Of a DNA stretch of 58,846 nucleotides, positions 44,785 to 55,396 are shown one piece after another. A program made the position numbers and the translations under genes. How positions within the stretch are numbered: position 1 is the stretch's first letter; each line of letters opens with the position of its first letter. Location: NCBI GenBank assembly GCA_015075325.1, contig JABTUP010000019.1, positions 1 to 58,846 on the forward strand. Reading direction: 5' to 3'. The notes under the pieces were generated by a model, which worked only from the letters and a program-made list of their open reading frames with translations, had not been told where the DNA came from and did no database searches. This DNA comes from Flavobacteriales bacterium (lineage in GTDB: Bacteria > Bacteroidota > Bacteroidia > Flavobacteriales_E > Vicingaceae).

Positions 44785-45162
44785 TTATTTAGTTACTTTT
44801 TTCTTGTTAGCAACTGTTTTCTTTTTACCTTTTCTAGTTCTAGAATTGTTTTTAGTACGTTGACCTCTTAATGGTAAACCAGATCTGTGTCTAACACCTC
44901 TATAACATCCGATATCCATTAAACGTTTAATGTTTAATTGAACTTCTGATCTTAAAGCTCCTTCTACTTTAAATTCATCATTAAGAATCTGTCTGATTTT
45001 TGATAAATCATCATCATCCCAATCTTGAACTTTTTTATCTTCACTAATACCAGCTTTTCCTAAAATCTTACTTGCTGAAGATCTTCCGATGCCATAAATG
45101 TATGTTAGGCCTATAACGCCTCGTTTTTGTTTTGGTAAATCTATACCTGCAATTCTTGCCAT
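44785..45162 (-). CDS. rpsM: Ribosomal protein uS13
   Basis: A 125-residue uS13 in the 30S head, contacting uL5 and tRNA. Markers are [20 protein letters not shown] at the start, [11 protein letters not shown], and the basic tail [20 protein letters not shown]. It follows rpmJ by 16 nt. Confidence 0.98.
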   Translation of the reverse strand: MARIAGIDLPKQKRGVIGLTYIYGIGRSSASKILGKAGISEDKKVQDWDDDDLSKIRQILNDEFKVEGALRSEVQLNIKRLMDIGCYRGVRHRSGLPLRGQRTKNNSRTRKGKKKTVANKKKVTK

Positions 45163-45178
45163 AATATACTAATTATAT

Positions 45179-45295
45179 TTATCCTTGTCTTTGTTTAAAC
45201 TTAGGGTTCTTTTTGTTAATAACGTATAAACGTCCTTTTCTACGAACAATTTTACAGTCCGCACTTCTTTTTTTTACTGATGCTCTTACTTTCAT
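45179..45295 (-). CDS. rpmJ: Ribosomal protein bL36, zinc-free form
   Basis: A 38-residue bL36 starting [15 protein letters not shown] and ending [10 protein letters not shown] longer reading to 45388 would overlap infA and lacks conservation, so ATG at 45295 is chosen. Of the usual zinc ligands (three Cys and a His) only Cys14 remains; the first Cys is Ser11 and the other positions are Asn and Phe. This is the 'C-minus' type. Confidence 0.96.
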   Translation of the reverse strand: MKVRASVKKRSADCKIVRRKGRLYVINKKNPKFKQRQG

Positions 45296-45332
45296 CTTTT
45301 CTAATTTTTTACCGTAAAAACGGTTAATTAAT

Positions 45333-45551
45333 TTATTTGTATCTAAACGAAATTCTTCCTTTTGATAAATCGTAGGGAGACATTTCAACTTTTACTTTAT
45401 CACCTGGCAAAATTCGAATATAATGCATTCTCATCTTTCCCGAAATATGAGCGGTAATTACATGCCCATTTTCTAACTCTACTCTAAACATTGCATTAGA
45501 CAATGCTTCAATAATCGTCCCATCTTGTTCTATTGATGATTGTTTTGCCAT
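45333..45551 (-). CDS. infA: Translation initiation factor IF-1
   Basis: A 72-residue S1/OB-fold protein ([41 protein letters not shown]) that binds the 30S A site during initiation. Its ATG overlaps the map stop codon by one base (TAATG). Confidence 0.98.
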   Translation of the reverse strand: MAKQSSIEQDGTIIEALSNAMFRVELENGHVITAHISGKMRMHYIRILPGDKVKVEMSPYDLSKGRISFRYK

Positions 45552-46336
45552 TAATTTTTATTATTTAATACTTCTTCAATAAATTCGTGACTCGATAAAA
45601 CTTCTGCCTTTCCTTTTCTAATAGCTACATCGTGTTCAAAATGTGCTGATGGTTTCCCATCTTTAGTAACTATTGTCCATCCATCTTTATCTTGAACTAC
45701 ATTACGAACACCCATGTTAATCATTGGTTCTATCGCTATAACCATTCCTTCTCTTAAGGTTAATCCATTACCTCGTTTTCCAAAGTTTGGTACTTCTGGT
45801 GCTTCATGTAAATCTCTTCCTAAACCATGTCCCACTAACTCTCTTACTACTCCAAATCCATTCGTCTCTGCATGATGTTGAACAGCATATCCAATATCTC
45901 CTATTCTGTTTCCAGCAATTGCAACATCTATGGCTTTTTGCAAACATTCTTTAGTAACTCGAAGTAACTTTTTTATTTCTTCTGAAACTTCTCCTACTTC
46001 AAAGGTATAAGCAACATCACCATAAAAACCATTTTTTAAAACCCCACAGTCTAACGAAATAATATCACCATCTTTTAATGGTTTATTATTAGGTATTCCA
46101 TGAACAACAGCCGAATTTAACGAGGCACAAAGCGTATTTGGAAAATCATACAATCCTAAAAATCCAGGAATTGCATTGTTATCTCTAATGTACTCTTCTG
46201 CAATCTTGTCTAATTCAAGTGTTGTAACACCAGGTTTTATATTTTTAGCTACTTCAGCTAAAGTTTTACCAACAAGTAAAGAACTTTCTCTAATTAAATC
46301 TATCTCCTCTTCCGTTTTATAAAATATCTTACTCAT
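45551..46336 (-). CDS. map: Methionine aminopeptidase, type I
   Basis: A 261-residue enzyme that removes the initiator Met from new proteins. The metal ligands are visible: Asp in [15 protein letters not shown] (two), His in [19 protein letters not shown], and two Glu in AIEPMINMG and the C-terminal HFEHDVAI. It lies between secY and infA, the usual spc-operon position. Confidence 0.97.
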   Translation of the reverse strand: MSKIFYKTEEEIDLIRESSLLVGKTLAEVAKNIKPGVTTLELDKIAEEYIRDNNAIPGFLGLYDFPNTLCASLNSAVVHGIPNNKPLKDGDIISLDCGVLKNGFYGDVAYTFEVGEVSEEIKKLLRVTKECLQKAIDVAIAGNRIGDIGYAVQHHAETNGFGVVRELVGHGLGRDLHEAPEVPNFGKRGNGLTLREGMVIAIEPMINMGVRNVVQDKDGWTIVTKDGKPSAHFEHDVAIRKGKAEVLSSHEFIEEVLNNKN

Positions 46337-46341
46337 GCTTA

Positions 46342-47691
46342 TTATCCAGCCATTCCAACTCCAGCACTTGATCTTCCTTTAATTTTTCCAGTTTTCATTA
46401 ATCCATCATAATGACGCATTAATAAATGACTTTCAATTTGTTGTAAAGTATCAAGAATAACTCCTACCATAATAAGCAATGAGGTTCCTCCATAGAAATA
46501 AGCAAATGATTGATTTACTCCTCCTAACATAGCAAATGCTGGTAAAATTGCAACCAATGCTAAAAATATAGAACCTGGCAAAGTAATTCTTGACATCACG
46601 TTATCAATAAATTCTGCAGTTTTTTTACCTGGTTTAATACCTGGTATAAAACCACCATTACGTTTCATATCATCAGCCATTTGATTAGGATTTACTGTTA
46701 CTGCTGTGTAGAAGTAAGTAAAAGCAATAATCATTAATGCAAATGTTAAATTATAAGCAAATCCTGCTGGATTACTAAATGTAGTTACAAACCATGATGT
46801 AACAGAAGACTCTCCAAAACCAGCTAAAGTTAATGGTATAAACATAATTGCCTGAGCAAAAATGATAGGCATTACACCTGCTGCATTAACTTTTAGAGGA
46901 ATGTATTGTCTAACACCACCATATTGTTTATTTCCAACAATTCTTTTAGCATATTGTACAGGTATTCTTCTAGTTCCTTGAACTAATAATATAGAAAGTA
47001 CAATCACTAATAACAATAGAGCAACCTCAATTAATAAAATAATTGGACCTCCAACACCACCTATACCAAAACGCGATGCTATCTCGAAGATGAAAGCTGA
47101 TGGTAAATTTGCAACTATACCAATCATAATTAGCAATGAAATACCATTACCTATACCTTTTTCAGTAATTCTTTCACCAATCCACATTACAAACATGGTT
47201 CCTGTAATCAACAACAATACTGTTGAGAACCACCACATCGGACCTGCACTTGGAACAACTCCAGGATTACTTGTTATTTGAGATGCAATATATCCTGGTG
47301 CTTGGAAACCCGTAATAACTATTGTTAAAAAACGAGTAATTTGATTGATTTTTCTTCTTCCACTCTCACCTTCTTTTTGTAAACGCTGAAAATATGGAAT
47401 AGCCATACCTAACAACTGAATAACAATAGATGCAGAAATGTAGGGCATAATACCTAATGCAAAAATGGATGCTCTAGAAAAAGCTCCACCTGCAAAAATA
47501 TTAATCAAATCTAACAATCCTCCACTTGCATTATTGGCATTTGCTGCCTCTAAAGCTGAAGAATCAACACCTGGTAGAACAACATAAGAACCCAATCTAT
47601 ACACTAGCAATAATCCTAATGTAGTAATGATTCGAGCTCTTAGGTCTTCAATACTCCAAATGTTTTTTATAGTATTTATAAATTTTTTCAT
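46342..47691 (-). CDS. secY: Protein translocase subunit SecY
   Basis: A 449-residue channel protein with ten transmembrane helices. Markers are RIITTLGLLLVYRLGSYV at the start, GGAFSRASIFALGIMPYISA, the cytoplasmic loop RRIPVQYAKR, and GFIPGIKPGK. It forms the inner-membrane pore for Sec export, which the signal-peptide proteins in this window depend on. 8 nt after rplO and 5 nt before map. Confidence 0.98.
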   Translation of the reverse strand: MKKFINTIKNIWSIEDLRARIITTLGLLLVYRLGSYVVLPGVDSSALEAANANNASGGLLDLINIFAGGAFSRASIFALGIMPYISASIVIQLLGMAIPYFQRLQKEGESGRRKINQITRFLTIVITGFQAPGYIASQITSNPGVVPSAGPMWWFSTVLLLITGTMFVMWIGERITEKGIGNGISLLIMIGIVANLPSAFIFEIASRFGIGGVGGPIILLIEVALLLLVIVLSILLVQGTRRIPVQYAKRIVGNKQYGGVRQYIPLKVNAAGVMPIIFAQAIMFIPLTLAGFGESSVTSWFVTTFSNPAGFAYNLTFALMIIAFTYFYTAVTVNPNQMADDMKRNGGFIPGIKPGKKTAEFIDNVMSRITLPGSIFLALVAILPAFAMLGGVNQSFAYFYGGTSLLIMVGVILDTLQQIESHLLMRHYDGLMKTGKIKGRSSAGVGMAG

Positions 47692-47699
47692 TCTGTAAA

Positions 47700-48146
47700 T
47701 TAAAGTGTATTAGCTGTTCCTCCATTTGCTTCAATTGCACTTTTCGCTGTCGCCGAATATGCGTGAACAGTTACATCTAATTTTGCTTTTAGTTCGCCAC
47801 GACCTAAAAGTTTAATTTTATCGTTTTTAGAGCATAAACCATTGTCTAATAATAACTGAATTGTTATTTCTTTAGCATTTTTAGTTTCTGCTAACATTTG
47901 AATAGTATCTAGGTTTATTCCTTTAAATTCTTTTCTATTTATGTTAGTAAAACCGAATTTAGGAACACGTCTTTGAAGTGGCATTTGACCACCTTCAAAT
48001 CCAATTTTTCTTGAATAACCTGATCTTGATTTGGCTCCTTTGTGACCTCTTGTTGAAGTACCACCTCTACCTGATCCTTGACCACGTCCTACTCGCTTAC
48101 GCTGTTTTGTTGAACCTTCCGCAGGTTTTAAATTTGATAAGTTCAT
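47700..48146 (-). CDS. rplO: Ribosomal protein uL15
   Basis: A 148-residue uL15: the glycine/arginine-rich N-terminus (KRVGRGQGSGRGGTSTRGHK) threads into 23S rRNA, and the globular C-terminal half follows. GFEGGQMPLQRRVPKFGF is typical. It lies between rpmD and secY. Confidence 0.98.
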   Translation of the reverse strand: MNLSNLKPAEGSTKQRKRVGRGQGSGRGGTSTRGHKGAKSRSGYSRKIGFEGGQMPLQRRVPKFGFTNINRKEFKGINLDTIQMLAETKNAKEITIQLLLDNGLCSKNDKIKLLGRGELKAKLDVTVHAYSATAKSAIEANGGTANTL

Positions 48147-48166
48147 CTTAATTTATTGTTATATTA

Positions 48167-48349
48167 TTACTTTACTTCTTCTACAGAAACTAAGTGTTTA
48201 ACTTTAGCAACCATTCCTAATATTTGAGGAGTAGCTTCATGTTCAACAACTTGATTCATTTTTCTTAAGCCTAAGGCAGTTAACGTCTTTTTTTGACGAG
48301 CTGGTCTTTTTATTTGACTTTTTACTTGTGTTACTTTAACTTTTGCCAT
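48167..48349 (-). CDS. rpmD: Ribosomal protein uL30
   Basis: A 60-residue uL30 (MAKVKVTQVKSQIKRPARQK; LTALGLRKMNQVVEHE). The ATG at 48349 gives the family length. An ATG four codons upstream would overlap rpsE by 8 nt and is not needed. Confidence 0.95.
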   Translation of the reverse strand: MAKVKVTQVKSQIKRPARQKKTLTALGLRKMNQVVEHEATPQILGMVAKVKHLVSVEEVK

Positions 48350-48353
48350 CTTA

Positions 48354-48872
48354 TTATCCATTAAATACTTTGTCTAAATCAATACCTCTTTGGTCAGCAA
48401 CCGTGTATGCATCTCTTAATTGTTCTAAAGCGTTAAGTGTAGCTTTAACAACATTATGAGGGTTAGAAGAACCTTTAGATTTTGCTAAAACATCTGTAAT
48501 ACCTACACTTTCTAGAACAGCACGCATTGCACCACCTGCAAGAACACCAGTACCATGTGCTGCTGGTTTAATTAAAACTCTAGCACCACCAAATTTACCT
48601 GCTTGTTCGTGAGGAATTGTACCGTTAAGAACTGGAACTTTAATTAAGTTTTTCTTAGCTGATTCAATACCTTTAGTGATAGCTTCTGTTACTTCATTAG
48701 CTTTTCCTAATCCATGACCAACAACATTTTTTTCATCACCTACAACTACAATTGCAGAGAAACTAAAGTTTCTACCACCTTTTGTTACTTTAGTTACTCT
48801 ATTAATAGCAACTAATTTGTCCTTAAGTTCAGTTTCTATTGATCTAACTCTTTTTGTGTTTGAATTTGTCAT
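48354..48872 (-). CDS. rpsE: Ribosomal protein uS5
   Basis: A 172-residue uS5 near the mRNA entry and decoding region. Conserved segments are [35 protein letters not shown] and [18 protein letters not shown]. 26 nt after rplR. Confidence 0.98.
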   Translation of the reverse strand: MTNSNTKRVRSIETELKDKLVAINRVTKVTKGGRNFSFSAIVVVGDEKNVVGHGLGKANEVTEAITKGIESAKKNLIKVPVLNGTIPHEQAGKFGGARVLIKPAAHGTGVLAGGAMRAVLESVGITDVLAKSKGSSNPHNVVKATLNALEQLRDAYTVADQRGIDLDKVFNG

Positions 48873-48898
48873 AACAATTTTTTCCTAATACTTCGTTT

Positions 48899-49255
48899 TT
48901 AGAATTTTAATCCGCCTTCTCTAGCACCGTCAGCTATTGCTTTAACTCTACCATGATATAAATATCCATTTCTATCAAAGGCAATGTTTTCGATACCTGC
49001 TTTTAATGCTTTTTCAGCTATAGCTTTTCCAACTAAAGTTGCAATTTCAACTTTAGTGCCTTTAGCTCCTTTAATATCTTTTTGAATTGAAGAAGCTGAA
49101 ACTAATGTCGTAGCTGTTTCATCGTTAATAATTTGAGCATAAATCTCATTATTACTTCTAAAAACAGTTAATCTTGGATGTGCAGATGTTCCAACAACAA
49201 CTTTTCTAATTCTTCTTTTGATTCTTAATCTTCTATCTTTTTTACTTAATGCCAT
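48899..49255 (-). CDS. rplR: Ribosomal protein uL18
   Basis: A 118-residue uL18 that binds 5S rRNA (basic N-terminus [15 protein letters not shown]-terminal [20 protein letters not shown]). Standard spc-operon place between rplF and rpsE. Confidence 0.98.
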   Translation of the reverse strand: MALSKKDRRLRIKRRIRKVVVGTSAHPRLTVFRSNNEIYAQIINDETATTLVSASSIQKDIKGAKGTKVEIATLVGKAIAEKALKAGIENIAFDRNGYLYHGRVKAIADGAREGGLKF

Positions 49256-49275
49256 AATACTCTTTTTATTATGAT

Positions 49276-49830
49276 TTATTTTTTACCTGCAGATTTTCCT
49301 GCTTTTCTTCTTAATTGTTCACCTACAAACTTAATACCTTTACCTTTGTATGGCTCTGGTTTTCTTAATGATCTAATTTTTGCAGCAACATGACCAATCA
49401 ACTGTTTATCATGAGATTCAAGAATTATTGTTGGGTTTTTACCTCTTTCAGTTACAGTAGAAACTTTAACTTCGGCAGGAATTTGAAAAACAATGTTGTG
49501 AGAAAATCCTAATGACAACTCTAAGTTTTGACCAGTATTACTAGCTCTATAACCAACACCAACTAATTCTTGTTCAGTTTTATAACCTTTAGATACGCCT
49601 TCAACCATATTATTGATTAAAGATCTATAAAGTCCATGTTTAGCTTTGTGAGGAATTTCCTCAGTTTGTCTTTTAACATTTATAATTTTGTCTTCAACTT
49701 CAACAGTAATATAATCAGCTACTTTTTGAGTTAATGTTCCTTTAGGACCTTTCACAGTAACAAGTCCATTCTCAACTTTTATTTCAACACCGCTTGGAAT
49801 TTCAATTGGTGCATTTCCTATTCTTGACAT
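49276..49830 (-). CDS. rplF: Ribosomal protein uL6
   Basis: A 184-residue uL6 beginning [20 protein letters not shown] and ending [14 protein letters not shown]. The two repeated alpha/beta halves lie near the GTPase centre. ATG at 49830 is chosen; an upstream ATG at 49878 would overlap rpsH and adds a non-conserved hydrophobic leader. Confidence 0.97.
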   Translation of the reverse strand: MSRIGNAPIEIPSGVEIKVENGLVTVKGPKGTLTQKVADYITVEVEDKIINVKRQTEEIPHKAKHGLYRSLINNMVEGVSKGYKTEQELVGVGYRASNTGQNLELSLGFSHNIVFQIPAEVKVSTVTERGKNPTIILESHDKQLIGHVAAKIRSLRKPEPYKGKGIKFVGEQLRRKAGKSAGKK

Positions 49831-49849
49831 AATTTTAAATCTTACTAAA

Positions 49850-50245
49850 TTAATAAACGTAACATAGAACTTCACCACCTACATTCTCTCTTCTAGCTTC
49901 TTTATCAGTCATAACACCTTTTGATGTTGAAACGATTGCTACACCTAAACCATTAATTACACGTGGTAATTCATTAGCACCAGCATATTTTCTTAAACCT
50001 GGTTTACTAACTCTTGTAATATTGGTAATTGCAGGCACCTTAGTTTTTGGGTGATATTTTAATGCAATTTTAATATTACCTTGAACATCAGTATCTTCAA
50101 ATTTATAGTTTAAAATATAGCCTTTATCAAACAAAATTTTTGTTAATTCTTTTTTTAGGTTTGATGCAGGTATATCAACTACTCTGTGCTTAGCGCTTGC
50201 AGCGTTTCTGATTCTTGTTAAAAAATCTGCTATTGGATCTGTCAT
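49850..50245 (-). CDS. rpsH: Ribosomal protein uS8
   Basis: A 131-residue uS8 ([20 protein letters not shown]; the end [20 protein letters not shown]). It binds 16S helix 21 and in several bacteria represses the spc operon. A 63-nt gap separates it from rpsN. Confidence 0.98.
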   Translation of the reverse strand: MTDPIADFLTRIRNAASAKHRVVDIPASNLKKELTKILFDKGYILNYKFEDTDVQGNIKIALKYHPKTKVPAITNITRVSKPGLRKYAGANELPRVINGLGVAIVSTSKGVMTDKEARRENVGGEVLCYVY

Positions 50246-50308
50246 TGTTATTATAATTTTAGATTTACGATTAATTCGTATTTCTTAATTTTTTTATCTT
50301 ATTATTAA

Positions 50309-50578
50309 TTACCAGCTTGCTTTTCTAATTCCAGGTATTAATCCTGAAGAAGCCATTTCTCTAAAAGTAACACGCGAGATACCAAATTGTCTCATGTAAC
50401 CTCTTGGTCTACCAGTTAATTTACATCTATTGTGTAATCTAACTTTTGAAGAGTTTTTAGGTAATTTTTGTAACGCATCCCAATCACCGGCTTTTTTAAG
50501 TGCAGCTCTTTTTTCTGCAAATTTTTCTACCATAGCTTCTCTTTTGCGTTCTCTCGCTTTCATTGATTCTTTAGCCAT
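50309..50578 (-). CDS. rpsN: Ribosomal protein uS14, zinc-free form
   Basis: An 89-residue uS14 of the longer type that has no CxxC...CxxC zinc ligands (only [19 protein letters not shown]). It sits in the 30S head. Standard place after rplE, 5 nt away. Confidence 0.97.
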   Translation of the reverse strand: MAKESMKARERKREAMVEKFAEKRAALKKAGDWDALQKLPKNSSKVRLHNRCKLTGRPRGYMRQFGISRVTFREMASSGLIPGIRKASW

Positions 50579-50583
50579 ATCTC

Positions 50584-51135
50584 TTATTTTTTCTTAAACG
50601 GTAAACCGAATTCAGTTAATAATGCTTGTCCTTCTTCGTTAGTTTTCGCTGATGTAACAAAAGTGATGTCCATTCCTGTTACATTTTTAATTTTATCGAT
50701 GTCAATTTCAGGAAAAATAATTTGTTCCTTGATACCAAGTGTGTAATTTCCTTGTCCATCAAATCCCTTATTTTCAACTCCTCTAAAATCTCTAGTACGA
50801 GGTAAAGCAACTGAAATCAATCTGTCTAAGAACTCATACATTTTATCTCCTCTAAGTGTAACTCTTGCTCCAATCGGAAGACCTTTTCTTAACTTAAAGT
50901 TAGATATATCTTTTTTAGAATAAGTAGCATTAGCTTTTTGACCAGAAATAATAGTCATTTCTTCCAATGCAGATTCTATTAATCTTTTATCAGATACAGC
51001 TTCCCCAACCCCTTGGTTAAGACAGATTTTTTGAAGTTTTGGCACTTGCATTATAGATCTGTAGCCAAACTTATCTTTCAAAGAAGACATTATTTCTTCT
51101 TTATACTTCGTTTTTAGTCTAGGTGCGTAACTCAT
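50584..51135 (-). CDS. rplE: Ribosomal protein uL5
   Basis: A 183-residue uL5 that carries 5S rRNA to the 50S subunit. Markers are [52 protein letters not shown] and [19 protein letters not shown]. Its start overlaps the rplX stop by one base. Confidence 0.98.
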   Translation of the reverse strand: MSYAPRLKTKYKEEIMSSLKDKFGYRSIMQVPKLQKICLNQGVGEAVSDKRLIESALEEMTIISGQKANATYSKKDISNFKLRKGLPIGARVTLRGDKMYEFLDRLISVALPRTRDFRGVENKGFDGQGNYTLGIKEQIIFPEIDIDKIKNVTGMDITFVTSAKTNEEGQALLTEFGLPFKKK

Positions 51136-51461
51136 TATGCTATAACCTCCCCTGATTTTTTTGAATAACGTACTTTTTTACCTTTTTCATCAACTTTTCT
51201 TCCAATTCTTGTTGGTTTTCCTGATTTTGGGTCAACAATCATTAAGTTAGAAATGTGAATAGTTGCCTCTTGCTGAATAATTCCTCCTTGTGGGTTAGCT
51301 GCATTTGGTTTAGTGTGTTTTGATATTTTTTTAATATCAGCACCTTCAACAATTGCTCTTAATTTATCAGCGTACACTTTCTTAACTGTACCTTCAGCAC
51401 CTTTAGATTCTCCTGCAATAACTTTTACAGTGTCTCCTTTTTTTATATTAAATTTAGTCAT
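51135..51461 (-). CDS. rplX: Ribosomal protein uL24
   Basis: A 108-residue uL24 with a KOW motif at the start ([20 protein letters not shown]), an early 50S assembly starter. The end, [13 protein letters not shown], overlaps the rplE start. Confidence 0.98.
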   Translation of the reverse strand: MTKFNIKKGDTVKVIAGESKGAEGTVKKVYADKLRAIVEGADIKKISKHTKPNAANPQGGIIQQEATIHISNLMIVDPKSGKPTRIGRKVDEKGKKVRYSKKSGEVIA

Positions 51462-51478
51462 AACTAAAATATTTCAAT

Positions 51479-51847
51479 TTAAAGAACTTCTGGAGCTAGT
51501 GAAACAATTTTCATAAACTCTTTTTCACGCAATTCTCTTGCTACTGGTCCAAAAATACGAGTACCTCTCATTTCTCCAGCTGCATTTAAAAGAACTGCTG
51601 CATTATCGTCGAATCTAATGTAAGATCCATCAGGTCTTCTAATTTCTTTTTTTGTTCTTACTACTACTGCTTTTGCAACAGCACCTTTTTTTACGTTACC
51701 TGAAGGCATAGCGTGTTTAACGCTTACAACAATGGTATCTCCAACAGAAGCATATCTTCTTCTAGTTCCACCTAATACTTTTATACAAAGTACTTCTTTT
51801 GCTCCGCTATTATCAGCAACTGATAATCTTGATTCTACTTGTATCAT
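51479..51847 (-). CDS. rplN: Ribosomal protein uL14
   Basis: A 122-residue uL14 ([39 protein letters not shown]). It forms an inter-subunit bridge. 2 nt after rpsQ. Confidence 0.98.
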   Translation of the reverse strand: MIQVESRLSVADNSGAKEVLCIKVLGGTRRRYASVGDTIVVSVKHAMPSGNVKKGAVAKAVVVRTKKEIRRPDGSYIRFDDNAAVLLNAAGEMRGTRIFGPVARELREKEFMKIVSLAPEVL

Positions 51848-51849
51848 AA

Positions 51850-52107
51850 TTATTTAGCTCTTTCTATAATTTCAACTAATCTCCAACATTTGTTTTTGCT
51901 CAATGGTTTTGTTTCCATTATTTTAACTGTATCACCAATGTTACAGTCATTTTTTTCATCATGAGCCATAAACTTAGCTGTAGTTTTAACAAACTTTCCG
52001 TAGATTGGATGTTTTACTTTTCTTTCTACCGAAATAACAATTGATTTGTCCATTTTATTACTAACAACCAAACCAATTCTTTCTTTTCTTAAGTTTCTAT
52101 TTTCCAT
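51850..52107 (-). CDS. rpsQ: Ribosomal protein uS17
   Basis: An 85-residue uS17 ([39 protein letters not shown]), an OB-fold primary 16S binder. It lies between rpmC and rplN. Confidence 0.98.
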   Translation of the reverse strand: MENRNLRKERIGLVVSNKMDKSIVISVERKVKHPIYGKFVKTTAKFMAHDEKNDCNIGDTVKIMETKPLSKNKCWRLVEIIERAK

Positions 52108-52119
52108 CTTAAGTATTTT

Positions 52120-52314
52120 TTATGCTTGAAGCACTCTTTTTCTAAGTTCTGTATTAATTCTAGCAATTGTTCTTCTAACAAATTTAATTTGAGCTGGATT
52201 CTCTAACGGAGAAACGGCATGACTCAATTTGAATTTGTTTAAAATACTTTTTTGCTCTAGTAACTTTTCAGTTAAATCATCAACTGATAGGTCTTTTATA
52301 TCTATTTGCTTCAT
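52120..52314 (-). CDS. rpmC: Ribosomal protein uL29
   Basis: A 64-residue two-helix uL29 (IKDLSVDDLTEKLLEQK; ENPAQIKFVRRTIARINTEL) next to the exit tunnel, where chaperones and SRP dock. Confidence 0.96.
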   Translation of the reverse strand: MKQIDIKDLSVDDLTEKLLEQKSILNKFKLSHAVSPLENPAQIKFVRRTIARINTELRKRVLQA

Positions 52315-52326
52315 CTATGATATATA

Positions 52327-52746
52327 TTATTCTGTATAATCTCTTCTAGTAATAAACTTTGTTTTTACTGGTAATTTTTGTGCAGCTAATCTTAATGCTT
52401 CTTTTGCTATTTCCAATGGAACGCCGTCTGCTTCAAAAATAATTCTACCAGGTCTAATTGGTGCAACCCAAAGTTCAGGAGAACCTTTACCTTTACCCAT
52501 CCTTACCTCGGCTGGTTTTTTAGTAACTGGTTTATCTGGAAATACTCTAATCCAAATTTGACCTTCTCTTTTCATGTATCTTGTTACCGCAATCCTTGCC
52601 GCTTCAATTTGACGAGCAGTCATCCAACATTCTTCTAGCGATTTTATCGCAAACGATCCAAATGCAATTTCGTGTCCTCTTTGAGCGTTACCTTTCATAC
52701 GCCCTTTCTGCATTTTTCTAAACTTCGTTCTCTTTGGTTGTAACAT
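52327..52746 (-). CDS. rplP: Ribosomal protein uL16
   Basis: A 139-residue uL16 ([19 protein letters not shown]; the [20 protein letters not shown] region) close to the A-site tRNA and peptidyl transferase centre. Arg at the family's hydroxylation site (GKGKGSPE region) cannot be judged from sequence. Confidence 0.98.
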   Translation of the reverse strand: MLQPKRTKFRKMQKGRMKGNAQRGHEIAFGSFAIKSLEECWMTARQIEAARIAVTRYMKREGQIWIRVFPDKPVTKKPAEVRMGKGKGSPELWVAPIRPGRIIFEADGVPLEIAKEALRLAAQKLPVKTKFITRRDYTE

Positions 52747-52779
52747 GTTGCTATATCTTAAATTATACTACTAATTTTC

Positions 52780-53523
52780 TTATTTGTTGTTTCTTCTTTT
52801 TGCACTACCACCTCTATATTTCTTGTCGTTATTAGCTGCTGGTGCATTTGAAGAAGTTTTTTGTTTTGTTTGACCTACGTTAGGAGATAAATCTCTTTTT
52901 CCATAAACCTCACCTTTACATATCCAAACTTTTACTCCTAATCTACCATAAGTTGTGTGAGCTTCACTTAAAGCATAATCAATATCAGCTCTAAAAGTAT
53001 GTAATGGTGTTCTTCCTTCTTTATATCCTTCTGAACGTGCCATCTCTGCACCACCTAATCTACCTGAAACTAAAACTTTAATACCTTCAGCTCCCATTCT
53101 CATTGTTGAAGCTATAGCCATTTTAGCTGCTCTTCTAAATGAAATTCTACCTTCAATTTGTTTTGCAATACTATCAGCAACTAATTGAGCGTCTAATTCT
53201 GGTCTTTTTATTTCAAAGATGTTGATTTGAACGTCTTTTTTAGTAATTTTTTTCAATTCCTCACGTAACATATCTACTTCTTTACCACCTTTACCGATAA
53301 TAATACCTGGACGAGAAGTGTTTACAGTAACTGTAATTACTTTAAGGGTTCTTTCTATAATAATTTTAGAGATGCTAGCTTTTTGTAAACGAGCCATTAA
53401 ATATTCTCTAATTTTATAGTCTTCAACTATTTTGTCGGCATATTTGTTTCCGCCGTACCAATTTGAATCCCAACCTTTAATAATTCCTAATCTGTTTGAT
53501 ATTGGATTAACTTTTTGTCCCAT
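52780..53523 (-). CDS. rpsC: Ribosomal protein uS3
   Basis: A 247-residue uS3 with a KH domain ([20 protein letters not shown]) at the mRNA entry and a C-terminal domain ([20 protein letters not shown]). After about residue 215 it has an extra tail rich in Asn, Lys and Gly ([20 protein letters not shown]), common in this phylum. Confidence 0.98.
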   Translation of the reverse strand: MGQKVNPISNRLGIIKGWDSNWYGGNKYADKIVEDYKIREYLMARLQKASISKIIIERTLKVITVTVNTSRPGIIIGKGGKEVDMLREELKKITKKDVQINIFEIKRPELDAQLVADSIAKQIEGRISFRRAAKMAIASTMRMGAEGIKVLVSGRLGGAEMARSEGYKEGRTPLHTFRADIDYALSEAHTTYGRLGVKVWICKGEVYGKRDLSPNVGQTKQKTSSNAPAANNDKKYRGGSAKRRNNK

Positions 53524-53527
53524 CTTA

Positions 53528-53923
53528 TTAATTTAAACTGTCAACAACTAATGTAACGTGATTTGATCTTTTTCTAACTCTATGAGCTCTACCTTGTGGA
53601 GCTGGCTGAATTCTTTTTAACATTCTAGCACTATCAACCATGATTGATTTAACAACTAAGTTGTTTTCCTCTGGTCTAAGTCCTTCATTTTTAGCTTCCC
53701 AATTTGCAATGGCAGACTTTAATAACTTTTCAAGTCTTCTTGATGCTTCTTGTGGACTAAATTTTAACATTGATAAAGCTTTAAACACTTCTTGTCCTCT
53801 TACCATATCAGCAACTAATCTCATCTTTCTAGGAGAAGTAGGGCAATTATTAAGCTTAGCAAAACTTAATGTTTTCTTAGCTTCTTTTGATTGCTCAGCT
53901 TTTATTCTTTTTCTAGCACCCAT
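53528..53923 (-). CDS. rplV: Ribosomal protein uL22
   Basis: A 131-residue uL22 ([18 protein letters not shown]; the beta-hairpin [20 protein letters not shown] lines the exit tunnel). 4 nt before rpsC. Confidence 0.98.
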   Translation of the reverse strand: MGARKRIKAEQSKEAKKTLSFAKLNNCPTSPRKMRLVADMVRGQEVFKALSMLKFSPQEASRRLEKLLKSAIANWEAKNEGLRPEENNLVVKSIMVDSARMLKRIQPAPQGRAHRVRKRSNHVTLVVDSLN

Positions 53924-53936
53924 AATAATCTATTAT

Positions 53937-54218
53937 TTATTTTCTTCCTTTATCTTTTTTATTTCCACCATGACCTCTAAAGGTTCTTGTTGGAGAGAAT
54001 TCGCCTAATTTATGACCAACCATATTTTCAGTTACATAAACAGGTATAAATTTATTTCCGTTGTGAACAGCTATTGTTAAGCCTACAAAATCAGGAGAAA
54101 TCATTGATGCTCTTGACCAAGTTTTAATTACTGTTTTTTTACCAGTTTGTTGAGATTCTTCAACTCTTTGTTGTAATTTATAATGTATAAACGGTGGTTT
54201 TTTTAACGAACGACTCAT
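53937..54218 (-). CDS. rpsS: Ribosomal protein uS19
   Basis: A 93-residue uS19 ([52 protein letters not shown]) in the 30S head, contacting uS13. Confidence 0.98.
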   Translation of the reverse strand: MSRSLKKPPFIHYKLQQRVEESQQTGKKTVIKTWSRASMISPDFVGLTIAVHNGNKFIPVYVTENMVGHKLGEFSPTRTFRGHGGNKKDKGRK

Positions 54219-54228
54219 ATCTTACTTA

Positions 54229-55053
54229 TTATTTCTTTCTTCTTTCAATTATATATTTGCTTGAGCTTTTTTTCTTAGATCTTGTTTTGTAACCTTTAGC
54301 TGGTAAACCTTTTCTAGATCTTGGATGTTGACCAGCATTTCTACCTTCACCACCACCCATCGGGTGATCAACTGGATTCATTACAACACCTCTTACTCTT
54401 GGTCTTCTACCTAACCATCTGCTTCTACCTGCTTTACCTGAACGCTCTAACATGTGTTCTGCATTAGATACAGAACCAATAGTTGCTTTACAAGTTGCTA
54501 AAATTAATCTGGTTTCTCCTGAAGGTAATTTTACCACAACATAGCTGCCATCTTTAGCAGTTAATTGAGCATAAGAACCTGCACTTCTAGCCATTTTTGC
54601 TCCTTGTCTTGGTCTTAACTCAATGTTATGAATTACAGTTCCTAATGGCACTTCAGAAAGAAATAAAGCATTACCAACTTCAGGCTCAACACCTAAACCT
54701 GATTTTACTTCTTGACCAACTTGTAATCCATTTGGAGCTAAAATATATCTTTTTTCACCATCTTTATAGTACACTAAAGCGATTCGTGCTGTTCTATTTG
54801 GATCGTATTCAATTGATTTTACGATTCCTGGAACACCATCTTTATCTCTTTTAAAGTCTATATCACGGTATTTTTGTTTATGACCACCACCAATATAGCG
54901 CATAGTCATCTTTCCAGTGTTATTTCTACCACCAGATTTAGATATACCAGAAATTAAGGATTTCTCTGGCTTTGAAGAAGAAACTTCATCAAAAGTATTT
55001 GTAATCTTATGTCTTTGCCCAGGAGTTATGGGTCTTAATTTTCTTACTGCCAT
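54229..55053 (-). CDS. rplB: Ribosomal protein uL2
   Basis: A 274-residue uL2 needed for subunit joining and peptidyl transfer. Markers are [37 protein letters not shown] and the conserved [14 protein letters not shown], whose His is close to the catalytic centre. A 51-nt gap to rplW contains a small GC-rich patch. Confidence 0.98.
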   Translation of the reverse strand: MAVRKLRPITPGQRHKITNTFDEVSSSKPEKSLISGISKSGGRNNTGKMTMRYIGGGHKQKYRDIDFKRDKDGVPGIVKSIEYDPNRTARIALVYYKDGEKRYILAPNGLQVGQEVKSGLGVEPEVGNALFLSEVPLGTVIHNIELRPRQGAKMARSAGSYAQLTAKDGSYVVVKLPSGETRLILATCKATIGSVSNAEHMLERSGKAGRSRWLGRRPRVRGVVMNPVDHPMGGGEGRNAGQHPRSRKGLPAKGYKTRSKKKSSSKYIIERRKK

Positions 55054-55104
55054 TTTTGTTTATATCTTTAGAGGGTTGGAGCCCCCATATAGGTTAATAA
55101 AAAA

Positions 55105-55395
55105 TTAAATATTACTGTAGAAATCTATTGAATCACCTTCAGCAAGAGTGATGATAGCTTTCTTAAACTTGTTAGTTCTTCCACTAACTAATCCAGCTTT
55201 CGTAAATCTTGATTTAGCTTTTCCGTAATAATTCATTGTGTTAACTGAATCAACAGTTACACCATACATTTCTTCAACAGCTTTTTTTACCTGTATTTTG
55301 TTCGATTTGTAATCTACTATAAAGCCATATCTATTAAGCTTCTCAGTTAGATTTGTCATTTTTTCTGTAACAACAGGTTTTACTATTACACTCAT
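55105..55395 (-). CDS. rplW: Ribosomal protein uL23
   Basis: A 96-residue uL23 at the tunnel exit, the docking site for trigger factor and SRP. Markers are VIVKPVVTEKMTNLTEKLNR and the VKKAVEEMYGVTVDSVNTMN helix. Its start is 1 nt from the rplD stop. Confidence 0.97.
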   Translation of the reverse strand: MSVIVKPVVTEKMTNLTEKLNRYGFIVDYKSNKIQVKKAVEEMYGVTVDSVNTMNYYGKAKSRFTKAGLVSGRTNKFKKAIITLAEGDSIDFYSNI

Positions 55396-55396
55396 C

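Noticed and set aside
55071..55086. GC-rich hairpin in the rplB-rplW gap as a regulatory element
   Set aside because: Only a 3-bp GGG/CCC stem can form; too weak to call.
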